Assembly: GCF_002797815.1 (NCBI RefSeq)
Contig: NZ_PGFJ01000001.1
Location: 806,001 to 870,000, forward strand
Direction: 5' to 3'
Length of the DNA: 64,000 nucleotides
Origin: Mucilaginibacter auburnensis
GTDB lineage: Bacteria; Bacteroidota; Bacteroidia; Sphingobacteriales; Sphingobacteriaceae
A program made the position numbers and the translations under genes. Shown in pieces: positions 56,104 through 64,000 of the stretch. A model generated the notes under the pieces. It was not told the DNA's origin. It ran no database searches and was given only the letters and a program-made list of their open reading frames with translations. The number at the start of each line of letters is the position of its first letter. Position 1 is the stretch's first letter.

Positions 56104-57417
56104 TTACTTGCCGCGTTTTTGGGCTTTTAAAACAACAATGCCTAAAATACCCGCTATTAGCGATGCCACCAGAATGCCGGCTTTAGCCTGTTCAATGCGC
56201 TGCTCATCAGTAAACGCCAGTGCCGATACAAATAACGACATGGTAAAACCAATGCCCGCCAGTAAGGCAACACCCATTATGTGCTTCCAGTTGGCACCTT
56301 GCGGCAAAGCTGTTATACCTGTTTTAACCATTAGCCAGGTAAATAACAGTACGCCTGTAAATTTACCTACAACCAAACCGGCTGATACACCGATGCTCAC
56401 GGGGTTGGTTAATTGTGTAAAGAAATCGGCTCCAATAATGATCCCCGCGTTAGCCAGTGCAAATAGTGGCATAATTACAAAGGCCACCCACGGGTGTAGC
56501 GCTGTCTCTATCTTTTGAAGTGGTGTTTGCGCGGCTAAGCTCAATGCTTTTACCTGCTCAATGGTGTCATGTTGTTTTGGTGTGGTAAGCGTGCTGCAGT
56601 TAGGTATTTCATCATCAAACTCATCCGATAGTTTTCTTAAACTTTTTGCATACTGTTTTTCGTTGATCTTGGTGCGGGCCGGGATAGTAAAAGCAACTAA
56701 AACACCAGCTATGGTTGGATGTACGCCTGATAACAGGAAGCCAACCCACACGGCAAACCCGATAATCAAATAAAAGGCAGAGTTGCGTATACCTAATAAG
56801 TTGCCAATGGCCAAAACCAGCAGAAAAATACCACCTATAAGTAAGGGCATCCAGACAATGCCTGAGCTGTAAAAGAAAGCAATGACCAAAACAGCGCCCA
56901 GGTCATCAGCTACGGCAAGGGCAGATAGAAATACTTTTATGGAAGATGGAATGTGTTTACCGGCCATTGAAAGCAGAGCCAAGGCAAAGGCAATATCAGT
57001 AGCCATGGGTATACCCCAGCCATGCGATCCTTCAGTGCCGTTGTTGAACAATGCATAAATGCCGGCAGGCACCAGCATACCACCTAACGCTGCCACCATT
57101 GGCAGGGCCGCTTTATTTAACGTTGAAAGCTCGCCTGCAATAAACTCACGTTTGAGTTCCAGTCCTATTACGAAAAAGAAGATCGCCATCAGGCCATCGT
57201 TTATCCATAAATGCAGCGGATGGCTCAGTACGCTTTTGTCAAACCCTAACGAAAACTCAATTTCCCATAGGTGGTGATAGCTCTCGCTAAAAGGAGAGTT
57301 AACCCAAACAAGGGCTATAACTACCCCAAGAAACAACACAATGCCGCTTGTGTATTCTAAATGAATAAAGCGGTTAACGGGTTGTATGAGTTTATCAATA
57401 GGCGATTTTTCCATCAT
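56104..57417 (-). CDS. nhaA: Na+/H+ antiporter NhaA
   Basis: A 437-residue antiporter of the NhaA family, pumping out sodium for protons. It has the ion-binding aspartate pair in ALAVADDLGAVLVIAFFY, the MATDIAFALALLSM helix, LSGVHPTIAGVLVAFTIP and GVALLAGIGFTMSLF. An extra hydrophilic loop (about 255-315) explains the greater length than the E. coli protein. The first of two adjacent ATG codons follows a promoter box by 4 nt. Confidence 0.95.
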   Translation of the reverse strand: MMEKSPIDKLIQPVNRFIHLEYTSGIVLFLGVVIALVWVNSPFSESYHHLWEIEFSLGFDKSVLSHPLHLWINDGLMAIFFFVIGLELKREFIAGELSTLNKAALPMVAALGGMLVPAGIYALFNNGTEGSHGWGIPMATDIAFALALLSMAGKHIPSSIKVFLSALAVADDLGAVLVIAFFYSSGIVWMPLLIGGIFLLVLAIGNLLGIRNSAFYLIIGFAVWVGFLLSGVHPTIAGVLVAFTIPARTKINEKQYAKSLRKLSDEFDDEIPNCSTLTTPKQHDTIEQVKALSLAAQTPLQKIETALHPWVAFVIMPLFALANAGIIIGADFFTQLTNPVSIGVSAGLVVGKFTGVLLFTWLMVKTGITALPQGANWKHIMGVALLAGIGFTMSLFVSALAFTDEQRIEQAKAGILVASLIAGILGIVVLKAQKRGK

Positions 57418-57421
57418 GTCC

Positions 57422-57429
57422 CAAAGATA
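57422..57429 (-). promoter_or_regulatory. nhaA promoter -7 box, 4 nt before the ATG
   Basis: The minus strand reads TATCTTTG, then GGAC, then ATG. Transcription should start at or beside the start codon. Confidence 0.55.
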
Positions 57430-57447
57430 AGATTTTGAATGGCGGCA

Positions 57448-58218
57448 CTATAGCATAAACGCCTTTAACTCATAGTCGCCTACCGGCCCCCAACCCTGCA
57501 TATGTTGTTGAAGTTTTTCCTTTAGTTGTTTTGGTTGAATACTGGTTCCTTTTTTAGGCGGAATAATAACACCCGGCGCTATAGTTTGAGCGGTTACTTT
57601 TGTAGCAGTCCAAATTATATTCTCGTGCGGCATGGCAATTTTCAATATCATTCCGGGCAAACCTGTAAATGATTCGGGGCCGCCGCTAAACCATATTTTA
57701 TCGGTATAAAAGGCCACCAGATATACCGAGTCAAGTATAATACCGTTGGCCCGGCGGCAGGTATATCCTGCAACCTCCTGAGTTTCGCCTGTCAAGCGCC
57801 AGGTTATTTTGCGCAGACTGTCTTTAACCAGAAATAAATCGCCGTAAATTTCTTTTTGCGCGGTTAAACTATTGGTATTTAAATCAGCATAAACCGTATT
57901 TAGCTGTAGTCCCATTGGGTTTCTGTACAGGTTGGGGTAGTTACCTGCCGGCGTTGGTGTGTATAAACTCTTATTGTCGGCAAATACAAGTGTACTGCTG
58001 AATGATTTAAATTGAGGTGTGGTTTTTTTAAAAACTTCAATTTCCTGTAACCGGTATTCTTCGGGCGGGTTGCCAAGCTGCCCTTTGGTAATGGCATGCA
58101 TGTTTACCTTTTTTTCAAACTCAATAATGCCACTCGTTATGTTATTACCCACGTTTTGCGCCCTTAACAAGCTGCTTGCAATAAAAATAAGGCATAGGGT
58201 TATAATTATCTTTTTCAT
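57448..58218 (-). CDS. GLPGLI family protein
   Basis: A 256-residue exported protein (signal peptide about 1-20, ending LLRA) with the family motif as FTGLPGMILKI and the strands SSTLVFADNKSLY and GLQLNTVYADLNTNSLT. GLPGLI proteins are common partners of certain Bacteroidota TonB-dependent receptors; function is unknown. It follows the receptor gene by 9 bp. Confidence 0.9.
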   Translation of the reverse strand: MKKIIITLCLIFIASSLLRAQNVGNNITSGIIEFEKKVNMHAITKGQLGNPPEEYRLQEIEVFKKTTPQFKSFSSTLVFADNKSLYTPTPAGNYPNLYRNPMGLQLNTVYADLNTNSLTAQKEIYGDLFLVKDSLRKITWRLTGETQEVAGYTCRRANGIILDSVYLVAFYTDKIWFSGGPESFTGLPGMILKIAMPHENIIWTATKVTAQTIAPGVIIPPKKGTSIQPKQLKEKLQQHMQGWGPVGDYELKAFML

Positions 58219-58227
58219 GTTATGCGA

Positions 58228-61017
58228 TCAATTGGTTGAGGTTGTTCCAAATTTTGTAAAGTCCCAGGATAGTGTGACCATAAAATACCTGCGTATACTG
58301 GCGTAATTGCTCTGGTTGAAGCCATTAGGCATTATGCTACGAAAGTTTTGGTCGCGGTTGAACAGATTATTACCGGTTATAGAAAATTTAAGACTTTCGT
58401 TTTTTAAGAAGTTCTTGTGTATACTGGCGCTTAACATGGGGCGATTAACCGCAGGCGCATCTTTTATAGCGGCCTGATAGTAGTACTGAAAATCGGTGCT
58501 AAGCTGGAACTTACCCGGTAAGTATAAACTGAAATAAGCGTAAGCATTTGCACCCGCAGAATTGTAGCTGTTAAATGACTGTAGTGACTGAGTGTTGAAC
58601 GTATAGCTTGGTCCGCCATCTACGCTTATGGAATATTTATTGGCTTTATACAGATTTAGACTTCCGGTAATCTCGTAAGTGGTGTTTTTTGATTGGTTCA
58701 GCGCATTGTTGGTGTAGCTATATGATGTGTTGCCATAAGTTTGAAGGGTTAAGCTTGTATTTACAATGCCAAACTTTCTCCCCATTTGTGCGTACACTCT
58801 ATAGTTCATGGGGCTTTTATCAGTAAGGTTAACAGCTTGGCTAACAGTACGCCCGTTATTGTCAACGTCAACTTTTGATATCAGGTTGTTAACCACCAGG
58901 CTGTAGGATCCTGAAATATATAAAGATTTGCCGCTGATTTCCTGAGACATATTATAGCTTGCGCTTATGTTGTGCCTAAACGACGGACCAAGATTTGGGT
59001 TACCCACAACTATATACAAGGGATTGGTATTTATGCGTATGGGTTGTATCTGATCAATTGAGGGCTGAGAGTTACTGCCATTGTACTGAACAGTAACATA
59101 CTCTGATGGTGCCATTTTATGCTGGAACCTTGCTTGCGGCGACCAGTTAATAAAACTGCGTTTATAAATGTTATTTGTATACTGGTCTATCTGTTTAAAG
59201 TTTACACTTGAAGCACGTGTGCCAAAGCTTAGTGTGGTTTTGGTATCGGTACTTTTGTAGTTGAATATAGCGCCTAACTGGTTGAGGGTTTGATTGAATT
59301 TGTAGTTGTTACTGAATTTGGTATCTAAAATATCATACTCGCCGGTACCCGACTTGTTAAAAGATGCTCTATCTGACAAACTATTGTTCAGACCGAGTCC
59401 GTAGTTTAAGCCCAATGACAGGGTTTTGGTCAAGGGTTCATTATAGGTGATATTACTGTTTAACACAGATGAAGATAGCCGGGTTGGTTTGCTTTGATCG
59501 ATCACGCTATCTGCCGGGGTTTTAGCAGGAGAAAAAATGTTTGAATAAAACTGTATTGTAGCGTTGCTTTCATTATAACTCTCACTTACATTCCACGAAA
59601 ATACGCGGTTAGGGTTGGTAAATTTTTTCGAGTACAGAAAGCTGGCGTTAAATGCCTTTTGTTTGCCGTTCTCGCTTTGGGTTTGCGTTTCGCGTGTTAA
59701 TAATTTACCGGCTCCGTTTGCTACGGTTGAAACACTGCTGCTGTAATTTTCAATGTCCTTAAATGTGCCGTCAACAGCCAGTTTTAATGATGTTGACGCG
59801 TTTGGGTTACTTTGAAAAGTTACATCGCCGCGTTGCCTGAAGGTGTGATTATAAGAGTTCCTGTCAGAAGACCGATTGATCACATTATCTGCCGGATCGG
59901 TATTTGTGGTAGGCAAAATTTGCTGCGAGATGCTATTTATATTGTTGGTAAGCGCCAATACACCTATTTTGTAGTTGGTGTTTATGGATTGCTTTTTCTC
60001 ATTCCACTTAGTATCATAATGAAAACCTCCCGTTCTGGCTGAGGGAAAGCCGTTCCCTCCATAGTAAGAGTTGTCTATTTCATCCCGGTTTGACATATAA
60101 CCGGAACTTCCGTCGTCAAATACCACAAGCGTTGAAGAATTTGTGCCTAACCGTGAAGCATCGTCATAACCCAATCCATTAATACCATTATTAGCGGTAG
60201 TTCCGTAAGCAGAGAATTTGTAATCGCCTTTAAATTTATTCACCATAGCCTGTCCATTATAAAAACCGCTATTGCCAACACCGGCACTTACCTTGCCGAA
60301 TAAGCCGTTCTTCTTGTCTTCACGGAGTTTAACATTCAGGGTTTTAACCCTGCTACCATCATCAATGCCGGTAAGAGTGGCCTGATCGCTTTTCTTATCA
60401 TACACCTGCAACTTATCAACCATGTCGGCCCGCAGGTTTTTGGTCACCAGCAACGGATCATCGCCAAAAAACTCCTCGCCATCAACCAGAATTTTTTTGA
60501 TCTGCTCGCCTTTGAAAGTTATTTTGCCGTCTTTATCAACGGTCATGCCCTGTACCTGCTTTAACAGATCTTCCACTTTATCATTAGGTTGAATTACGTA
60601 AGCCCGCGCATTGAATTCGCTGGTATCGCCTTTTATTTTAAGTTCGATAGGAGCTCCCTTGATTTTAACCTCCTGCAAAATGCGTTCTTTCAATAACAGT
60701 TTTATTTGTTTGAAATCATGCGTTGGATTAGCAGCGTCAAGCGTAAATTTTTCGGTATAATCGGCATAGTCGGGATGGGTAACCCATAGCGAGAATTTCC
60801 CTGCAGTCAGGCCGTCGAGCATAAATGAGCCATCGGCATTACCGCGTGTAAATTTGATAAGGATGGAATCTTTAGCGTTGATAACGGTAACAGTTGCACG
60901 TACTTTGTTATTGTCCGTTGTGTCAACAGCAACACCTTTAACGTTAAAAGTGGTTTGAGCTGCACACGAAAGAATTAAGCCAAAAAACAGGATGATTGAG
61001 GCAATTGTGATCTTCAT
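58228..61017 (-). CDS. TonB-dependent receptor (outer-membrane beta-barrel, OMP_b-brl_3 type)
   Basis: A 929-residue receptor: signal peptide (about 1-20), a carboxypeptidase-like N-terminal domain (about 22-110: TFNVKGVAVDTTDNN, GNADGSFMLDGL), a plug (about 120-250) with ILVDGEEFFGDDP and the DKLQVYDKKSDQ segment, then a large barrel ending LSWDFTKFG. No SusD partner; a GLPGLI protein follows instead. Substrate unknown. Confidence 0.93.
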   Translation of the reverse strand: MKITIASIILFFGLILSCAAQTTFNVKGVAVDTTDNNKVRATVTVINAKDSILIKFTRGNADGSFMLDGLTAGKFSLWVTHPDYADYTEKFTLDAANPTHDFKQIKLLLKERILQEVKIKGAPIELKIKGDTSEFNARAYVIQPNDKVEDLLKQVQGMTVDKDGKITFKGEQIKKILVDGEEFFGDDPLLVTKNLRADMVDKLQVYDKKSDQATLTGIDDGSRVKTLNVKLREDKKNGLFGKVSAGVGNSGFYNGQAMVNKFKGDYKFSAYGTTANNGINGLGYDDASRLGTNSSTLVVFDDGSSGYMSNRDEIDNSYYGGNGFPSARTGGFHYDTKWNEKKQSINTNYKIGVLALTNNINSISQQILPTTNTDPADNVINRSSDRNSYNHTFRQRGDVTFQSNPNASTSLKLAVDGTFKDIENYSSSVSTVANGAGKLLTRETQTQSENGKQKAFNASFLYSKKFTNPNRVFSWNVSESYNESNATIQFYSNIFSPAKTPADSVIDQSKPTRLSSSVLNSNITYNEPLTKTLSLGLNYGLGLNNSLSDRASFNKSGTGEYDILDTKFSNNYKFNQTLNQLGAIFNYKSTDTKTTLSFGTRASSVNFKQIDQYTNNIYKRSFINWSPQARFQHKMAPSEYVTVQYNGSNSQPSIDQIQPIRINTNPLYIVVGNPNLGPSFRHNISASYNMSQEISGKSLYISGSYSLVVNNLISKVDVDNNGRTVSQAVNLTDKSPMNYRVYAQMGRKFGIVNTSLTLQTYGNTSYSYTNNALNQSKNTTYEITGSLNLYKANKYSISVDGGPSYTFNTQSLQSFNSYNSAGANAYAYFSLYLPGKFQLSTDFQYYYQAAIKDAPAVNRPMLSASIHKNFLKNESLKFSITGNNLFNRDQNFRSIMPNGFNQSNYASIRRYFMVTLSWDFTKFGTTSTN

Positions 61018-61092
61018 TAAATTTAGGTCTATTGAGCCGCCAAGATAAAACTAAAATATTAGGCTGCAAATTTTTGGGACGGAAACAACAAA

Positions 61093-61126
61093 CAAAAAAA
61101 GCCCCCCGAAAAAGATCGGAAGGGCT
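61093..61126 (-). terminator. Terminator after the cupin gene
   Basis: On the minus strand, AGCCC pairs with GGGCT and TCGG with CCGA around an A-rich loop, followed by seven T (61100 down to 61094). It ends the cupin transcript before the receptor gene. Confidence 0.7.
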
Positions 61127-61155
61127 CTCACTTGGTTGATCGGGAAAGATCTTAT

Positions 61156-61536
61156 TTATTCGGGGAACTCAACGTCCTCAAACATTTTATAGTTGTCAAT
61201 ATTAGTGGCCGGTGCAAAAAAGCAAATTACCTTCATCTCCACATCGCCGGTGTTTTTGAGCATATGTACCTTGCCTTGTTCAAATAGAATGGCAGAGCCT
61301 TCGCGCACTTCGCCAACTTCGCCCCCTATCATTACCTTACCGTTGCCCCTAATGATGTAGATCAGTTCCTCGCTTTGCGGATGCGAGTGAGCCGGGCGCA
61401 CCGCTTGGCCGGGTAATACCCGTATAACACAGCATGATAAATGATTGGCCTTAAGCGAATCTTCGCTGGCCAGCCAGCGCATATATCGCCCCGGGTGCTC
61501 TACTTCGGGTACGTCTGCTTCGTTTATAATGGTCAT
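61156..61536 (-). CDS. Cupin-domain protein
   Basis: A 126-residue single-cupin protein with HSHPQSEELIYIIRG (metal-binding His/Glu) and a second strand ILFEQGKVHMLKN. Small cupins of this kind bind a metal and a sugar or small acid. It lies 13 bp behind the transketolase gene. Confidence 0.88.
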   Translation of the reverse strand: MTIINEADVPEVEHPGRYMRWLASEDSLKANHLSCCVIRVLPGQAVRPAHSHPQSEELIYIIRGNGKVMIGGEVGEVREGSAILFEQGKVHMLKNTGDVEMKVICFFAPATNIDNYKMFEDVEFPE

Positions 61537-61549
61537 ATCAATATCTGTT

Positions 61550-63625
61550 TTAAGCTGTTTTCAAAGTGTTTAAAATGGTCTGGCTCAATGCTTCGGCATT
61601 CAGGTTGTAATGCGCCGCCAACTCGGTATAAGTACCCGAATGGATGTAGTGCATACCACCTTTAGTTGTAGTGTTAATAGCAATCAGTTGCTGTGTATTG
61701 ATGCTGCTTTCCTGCTCAAACAATACCCTGCGGAAATGATGCCACAGGTAGCCATTATTCTGTTCAGCAATAAATAGCGGTTTGCCTGAACGGTACAATT
61801 CAACTATTGCCATTTCATCTATGCTTGGCATATCAACCACATTAATGTTGATACCTTCTGCTTCCAGTTTTTGGGCGGCATCTAAAGCTTCATATACACC
61901 ACGACCAGAGCTTACAATGGTAGCGTCAGCATTGCCGGTTTGCTTCACGTTATACGCTTTGCCAAACTCAAATTCAAAATCAGCATCATAAATTGCGTTA
62001 GATGGGGCACGTAACAAACGCAGATAGATCATGCCTTTGTTGCCTTCCATTATCCATTTTAAAATGCCCAAAACCTGCTGCGGACAAGAGGCGTTGATGA
62101 TCTTCAACTGCGCCACCTCGTTAAACAACATTACATCATCATTACCCATGTGGGTAGCGCCGTTTGATTGTGTTTCCAGGTCGGCGGCGGTGGCTACCAT
62201 GGTATAATCCAAACCATGACCCTCACTCAACCATCCATCCGGTTCGGCAATAACCTCCAAACGCTCCTGATGACCAACGGCTATGCGGCGCATCACTTTC
62301 CAATCAAAGAACGGGCAAAACGTACTTACCCAGGCATTGGCGCCCAGTATAGCAAAAGCCTCGCCCAAAAGCATCATGTTTGACTCGGCAACACCGGCAT
62401 TCAACGCGCGGTATTTGTCAACAAAGCCAACACCCGCTTGCAAACCACTGGTAGATGCAAGGTCAGAATCCACTGAGAAAACGCGCTCATCCTGCGCAAA
62501 GGCTTTCATAGACAGCTCAATAACTTTATTGGCCGCGTAAGGTTTACCTTTCTCCAGTTTAGGTAATTGCTCGGCGTTGTATTTTATTTTTTTGTCCCTA
62601 ACGGGAGCCTTTTGCGTTTTAACAGGGGTATCTGTACTTTCTATTTTGTCGGAACCAATTTTCAGTCCGATATTTTCTGCGTGTTTAAGGATGGTGTTTT
62701 TAACGTCAGCAAATTCATCACCGCTTAACTGGTTAAAAAATTTAAAGAAATCCTGCTCGCGTGCTGCGCGTTGTGCAATTTGCAAAGCATCTTCCTGGTC
62801 CAGAATATCAGTAGTAATGGTGGCCTTATGGGTATTCATGTAATCTGAAAGCCCGCCATGCCCTTTGGTGGTTTTGCAGATGATGGCTGTTGGTCTGCCA
62901 TCACGTTCTCCGTACTTAAACTCCTGGAGCGCGGCGTATACCGTATGATATTTAGTAGCGTCAACCTCAACCACCTTCCAGCCAAAGCCGGCAAAGGTAC
63001 CCGCGAGGTTGTTATGAGGAAAGTGCAAAGTACTGGTAATGTCCAGCTGACCGCCATTGTTATCAACCAATACGCAAAGATTCTCTAACCGTTTAGCTCC
63101 TGCAAACATCACGGTTTCCCAAACAGGGCCTTCCTGTAATTCACCATCGCCGGTTACGGTGTAAACATCAAATTGAGGTGAGCGTTGACCGGCAATTGCA
63201 AAACCCTGCGCCACACCAATTCCCTGACCCATTGGTCCGGTTGCCACATGCACGCCCGGTAAAACGGGACCAGGGTGACCATTCAGAATACTTTTAACCG
63301 AACGGGAGTTTTTCAATACCGCTTTATCAAAATAACCCAGATCGGCGTAGATAGACGCTAACGTAGCAACAGCGTGCCCCTTGCTCAGCACAAACATGTC
63401 CTGGCCAGGTGCGGTAGGCTGCTCAACATTCACATCAATAATGCCGCCGTAAAACAGGCTTACCATAGGTATGGTTGCTGATGATGCGCCTCCAATATGT
63501 ATGGAGCTATCCACCGCGTGACGGCACTGGTACAGGTTAAGTAAACGGATGTCCGAATCCTTTACGTGCAGCAAATGGGTAATGCCTTTGTTGATGAGCG
63601 ATTTTTTATCTTCTAAATAAATCAA
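61550..63625 (-). CDS. Transketolase, fused two-half type
   Basis: A 691-residue TPP enzyme. The N-terminal part holds SKGHAVATLASIYADLGYF, the TPP motif TVTGDGELQEGPVWETVMFA and DNNGGQ; a linker (about 275-360, rich in Lys/Glu) joins it to a C-terminal half with KVIELSMKAFAQDERVFSVD, NAGVAESNMMLLGEAFA and a pyrimidine-binding/C-terminal domain ending near 690. It opens with a TTG start at 63625; no in-frame ATG or GTG fits upstream. An SDR gene precedes it and a cupin follows, suggesting a sugar-conversion unit. Confidence 0.88.
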   Translation of the reverse strand: MIYLEDKKSLINKGITHLLHVKDSDIRLLNLYQCRHAVDSSIHIGGASSATIPMVSLFYGGIIDVNVEQPTAPGQDMFVLSKGHAVATLASIYADLGYFDKAVLKNSRSVKSILNGHPGPVLPGVHVATGPMGQGIGVAQGFAIAGQRSPQFDVYTVTGDGELQEGPVWETVMFAGAKRLENLCVLVDNNGGQLDITSTLHFPHNNLAGTFAGFGWKVVEVDATKYHTVYAALQEFKYGERDGRPTAIICKTTKGHGGLSDYMNTHKATITTDILDQEDALQIAQRAAREQDFFKFFNQLSGDEFADVKNTILKHAENIGLKIGSDKIESTDTPVKTQKAPVRDKKIKYNAEQLPKLEKGKPYAANKVIELSMKAFAQDERVFSVDSDLASTSGLQAGVGFVDKYRALNAGVAESNMMLLGEAFAILGANAWVSTFCPFFDWKVMRRIAVGHQERLEVIAEPDGWLSEGHGLDYTMVATAADLETQSNGATHMGNDDVMLFNEVAQLKIINASCPQQVLGILKWIMEGNKGMIYLRLLRAPSNAIYDADFEFEFGKAYNVKQTGNADATIVSSGRGVYEALDAAQKLEAEGININVVDMPSIDEMAIVELYRSGKPLFIAEQNNGYLWHHFRRVLFEQESSINTQQLIAINTTTKGGMHYIHSGTYTELAAHYNLNAEALSQTILNTLKTA

Positions 63626-63655
63626 AACAGTGCGTTTTAAATCTTGAATGATATG

Positions 63656-64000
63656 TTACATAATAGACCAGCCGCCATCAACGAAGTAGGCAGCGCCGGT
63701 AACAAACGATGCATCGTCTGATGCCAGGAAGTACATTACATTGGCCACTTCTTCTGAGGTACCCATCCGGCCAAATACACTTTTTGAGCCTAATATTTTT
63801 TCAGTCTCAGCGGGATCAGGCGAATCATTGATCGAGCCGCGCAATAATGGCGTATCAATAGCGCCGGGTACCACGCAGTTTACGCGGATGTTGTGTTGCG
63901 CCAGATCAAACGCCATGGTGCGGGTTAGCGTATCAATAGCTCCTTTTGATGAAGAATAGGCCGCACGTTCAGGCACCGTACGATAGCCTAAAATAGAACC
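63656..64000 (-). CDS. Short-chain dehydrogenase/reductase (5' end outside window)
   Basis: 114 C-terminal residues are visible; the frame is open to the window edge, so the start lies to the right. The catalytic YSSSK (YxxxK) and the VPGAIDTPLLRGS, EEVANVMYFLASDDASFVTG and AYFVDGGWS segments are typical of classical SDRs, which reduce or oxidise a sugar or alcohol with NAD(P). Its stop is 30 bp before the transketolase start. Confidence 0.9.
   Translation of the reverse strand, partial: GSILGYRTVPERAAYSSSKGAIDTLTRTMAFDLAQHNIRVNCVVPGAIDTPLLRGSINDSPDPAETEKILGSKSVFGRMGTSEEVANVMYFLASDDASFVTGAAYFVDGGWSIM

Noticed and set aside
1..64000. CRISPR array, rRNA or tRNA genes, prophage or complete insertion sequence
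   Set aside because: No regularly spaced repeats, RNA gene signatures, transposase, integrase or phage structural genes were seen.

Overview
The window looks like chromosome of a Bacteroidota member, most likely Sphingobacteriaceae (Mucilaginibacter or Pedobacter relatives). The evidence is a SusC/SusD pair, type IX secretion genes gldJ and porV, a GLPGLI-family protein beside a TonB-dependent receptor, short Cys-rich lipoprotein signals, a 14-gene complex I locus with separate nuoC and nuoD and a short NuoG, and repeated TAnnTTTG boxes (the Bacteroidota -7 element). No rRNA, tRNA, CRISPR array, prophage or complete insertion sequence was seen. Most of the window is housekeeping chromosome; the accessory part is a surface-glycan cluster at about 47-55.4 kb.

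Layout. 1-4.2 kb: the end of a SusC receptor and a complete SusD, closed by a strong terminator. 4.2-10.3 kb: mostly minus-strand genes (acetyltransferase, DUF2490 protein, AI-2E-type permease, a 57-residue membrane protein, PlsC, NUDIX hydrolase, metK). 10.5-11.7 kb: a lipid kinase and a SUI1 protein. 12.2-18.1 kb: a TonB energy-transduction operon, exbB-exbD-exbD-tonB followed by a small membrane protein, a PstS-like lipoprotein and a TPR protein. 18.1-31.5 kb: complex I. nuoA stands alone with its own promoter and terminator, and nuoB to nuoN follow after a 420-bp gene-free gap. Two different palindromic intergenic repeats interrupt the nuo operon. 31.6-35.5 kb: DedA, pyrophosphatase, a CNNM/CorC-type protein, RsmE and a DUF4159 protein. 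35.6-39.2 kb: gldJ and porV, divergent, then ispF. 39.5-42.8 kb: one 1120-residue membrane protein fusing a GH18-like domain, a polysaccharide deacetylase and a GT2 synthase. 43-47 kb: a FeoB-associated mini-protein, typA and two lipoproteins. 47-55.4 kb: glycosyltransferases, methyltransferases, an acetyltransferase and a flippase. 55.4-61 kb: a lipoprotein, nhaA, a GLPGLI protein and its receptor. 61-64 kb: cupin, transketolase and an SDR cut by the window edge.

How it fits together. ExbB/ExbD/TonB would power outer-membrane receptors such as the SusC and the 929-residue receptor found here, using the proton gradient that complex I builds. GldJ and PorV belong to the type IX export route. 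The GH18-NodB-GT2 protein and the glycan cluster would build cell-surface or extracellular polysaccharide.

Most interesting signals: three genes whose promoter -7 box ends exactly 4 nt before the ATG (nuoA, nhaA and the FeoB-associated gene), suggesting near-leaderless mRNAs; a perfect Fur/PerR-type palindrome upstream of nuoB; a metK leader with SAM-I-like pieces but without the full SAM-I core; a four-Cys site at the end of the short NuoG; and the GH18-NodB-GT2 fusion whose GH18 motif has lost its catalytic glutamate. I did not find a convincing wholly new defence or mobile system.
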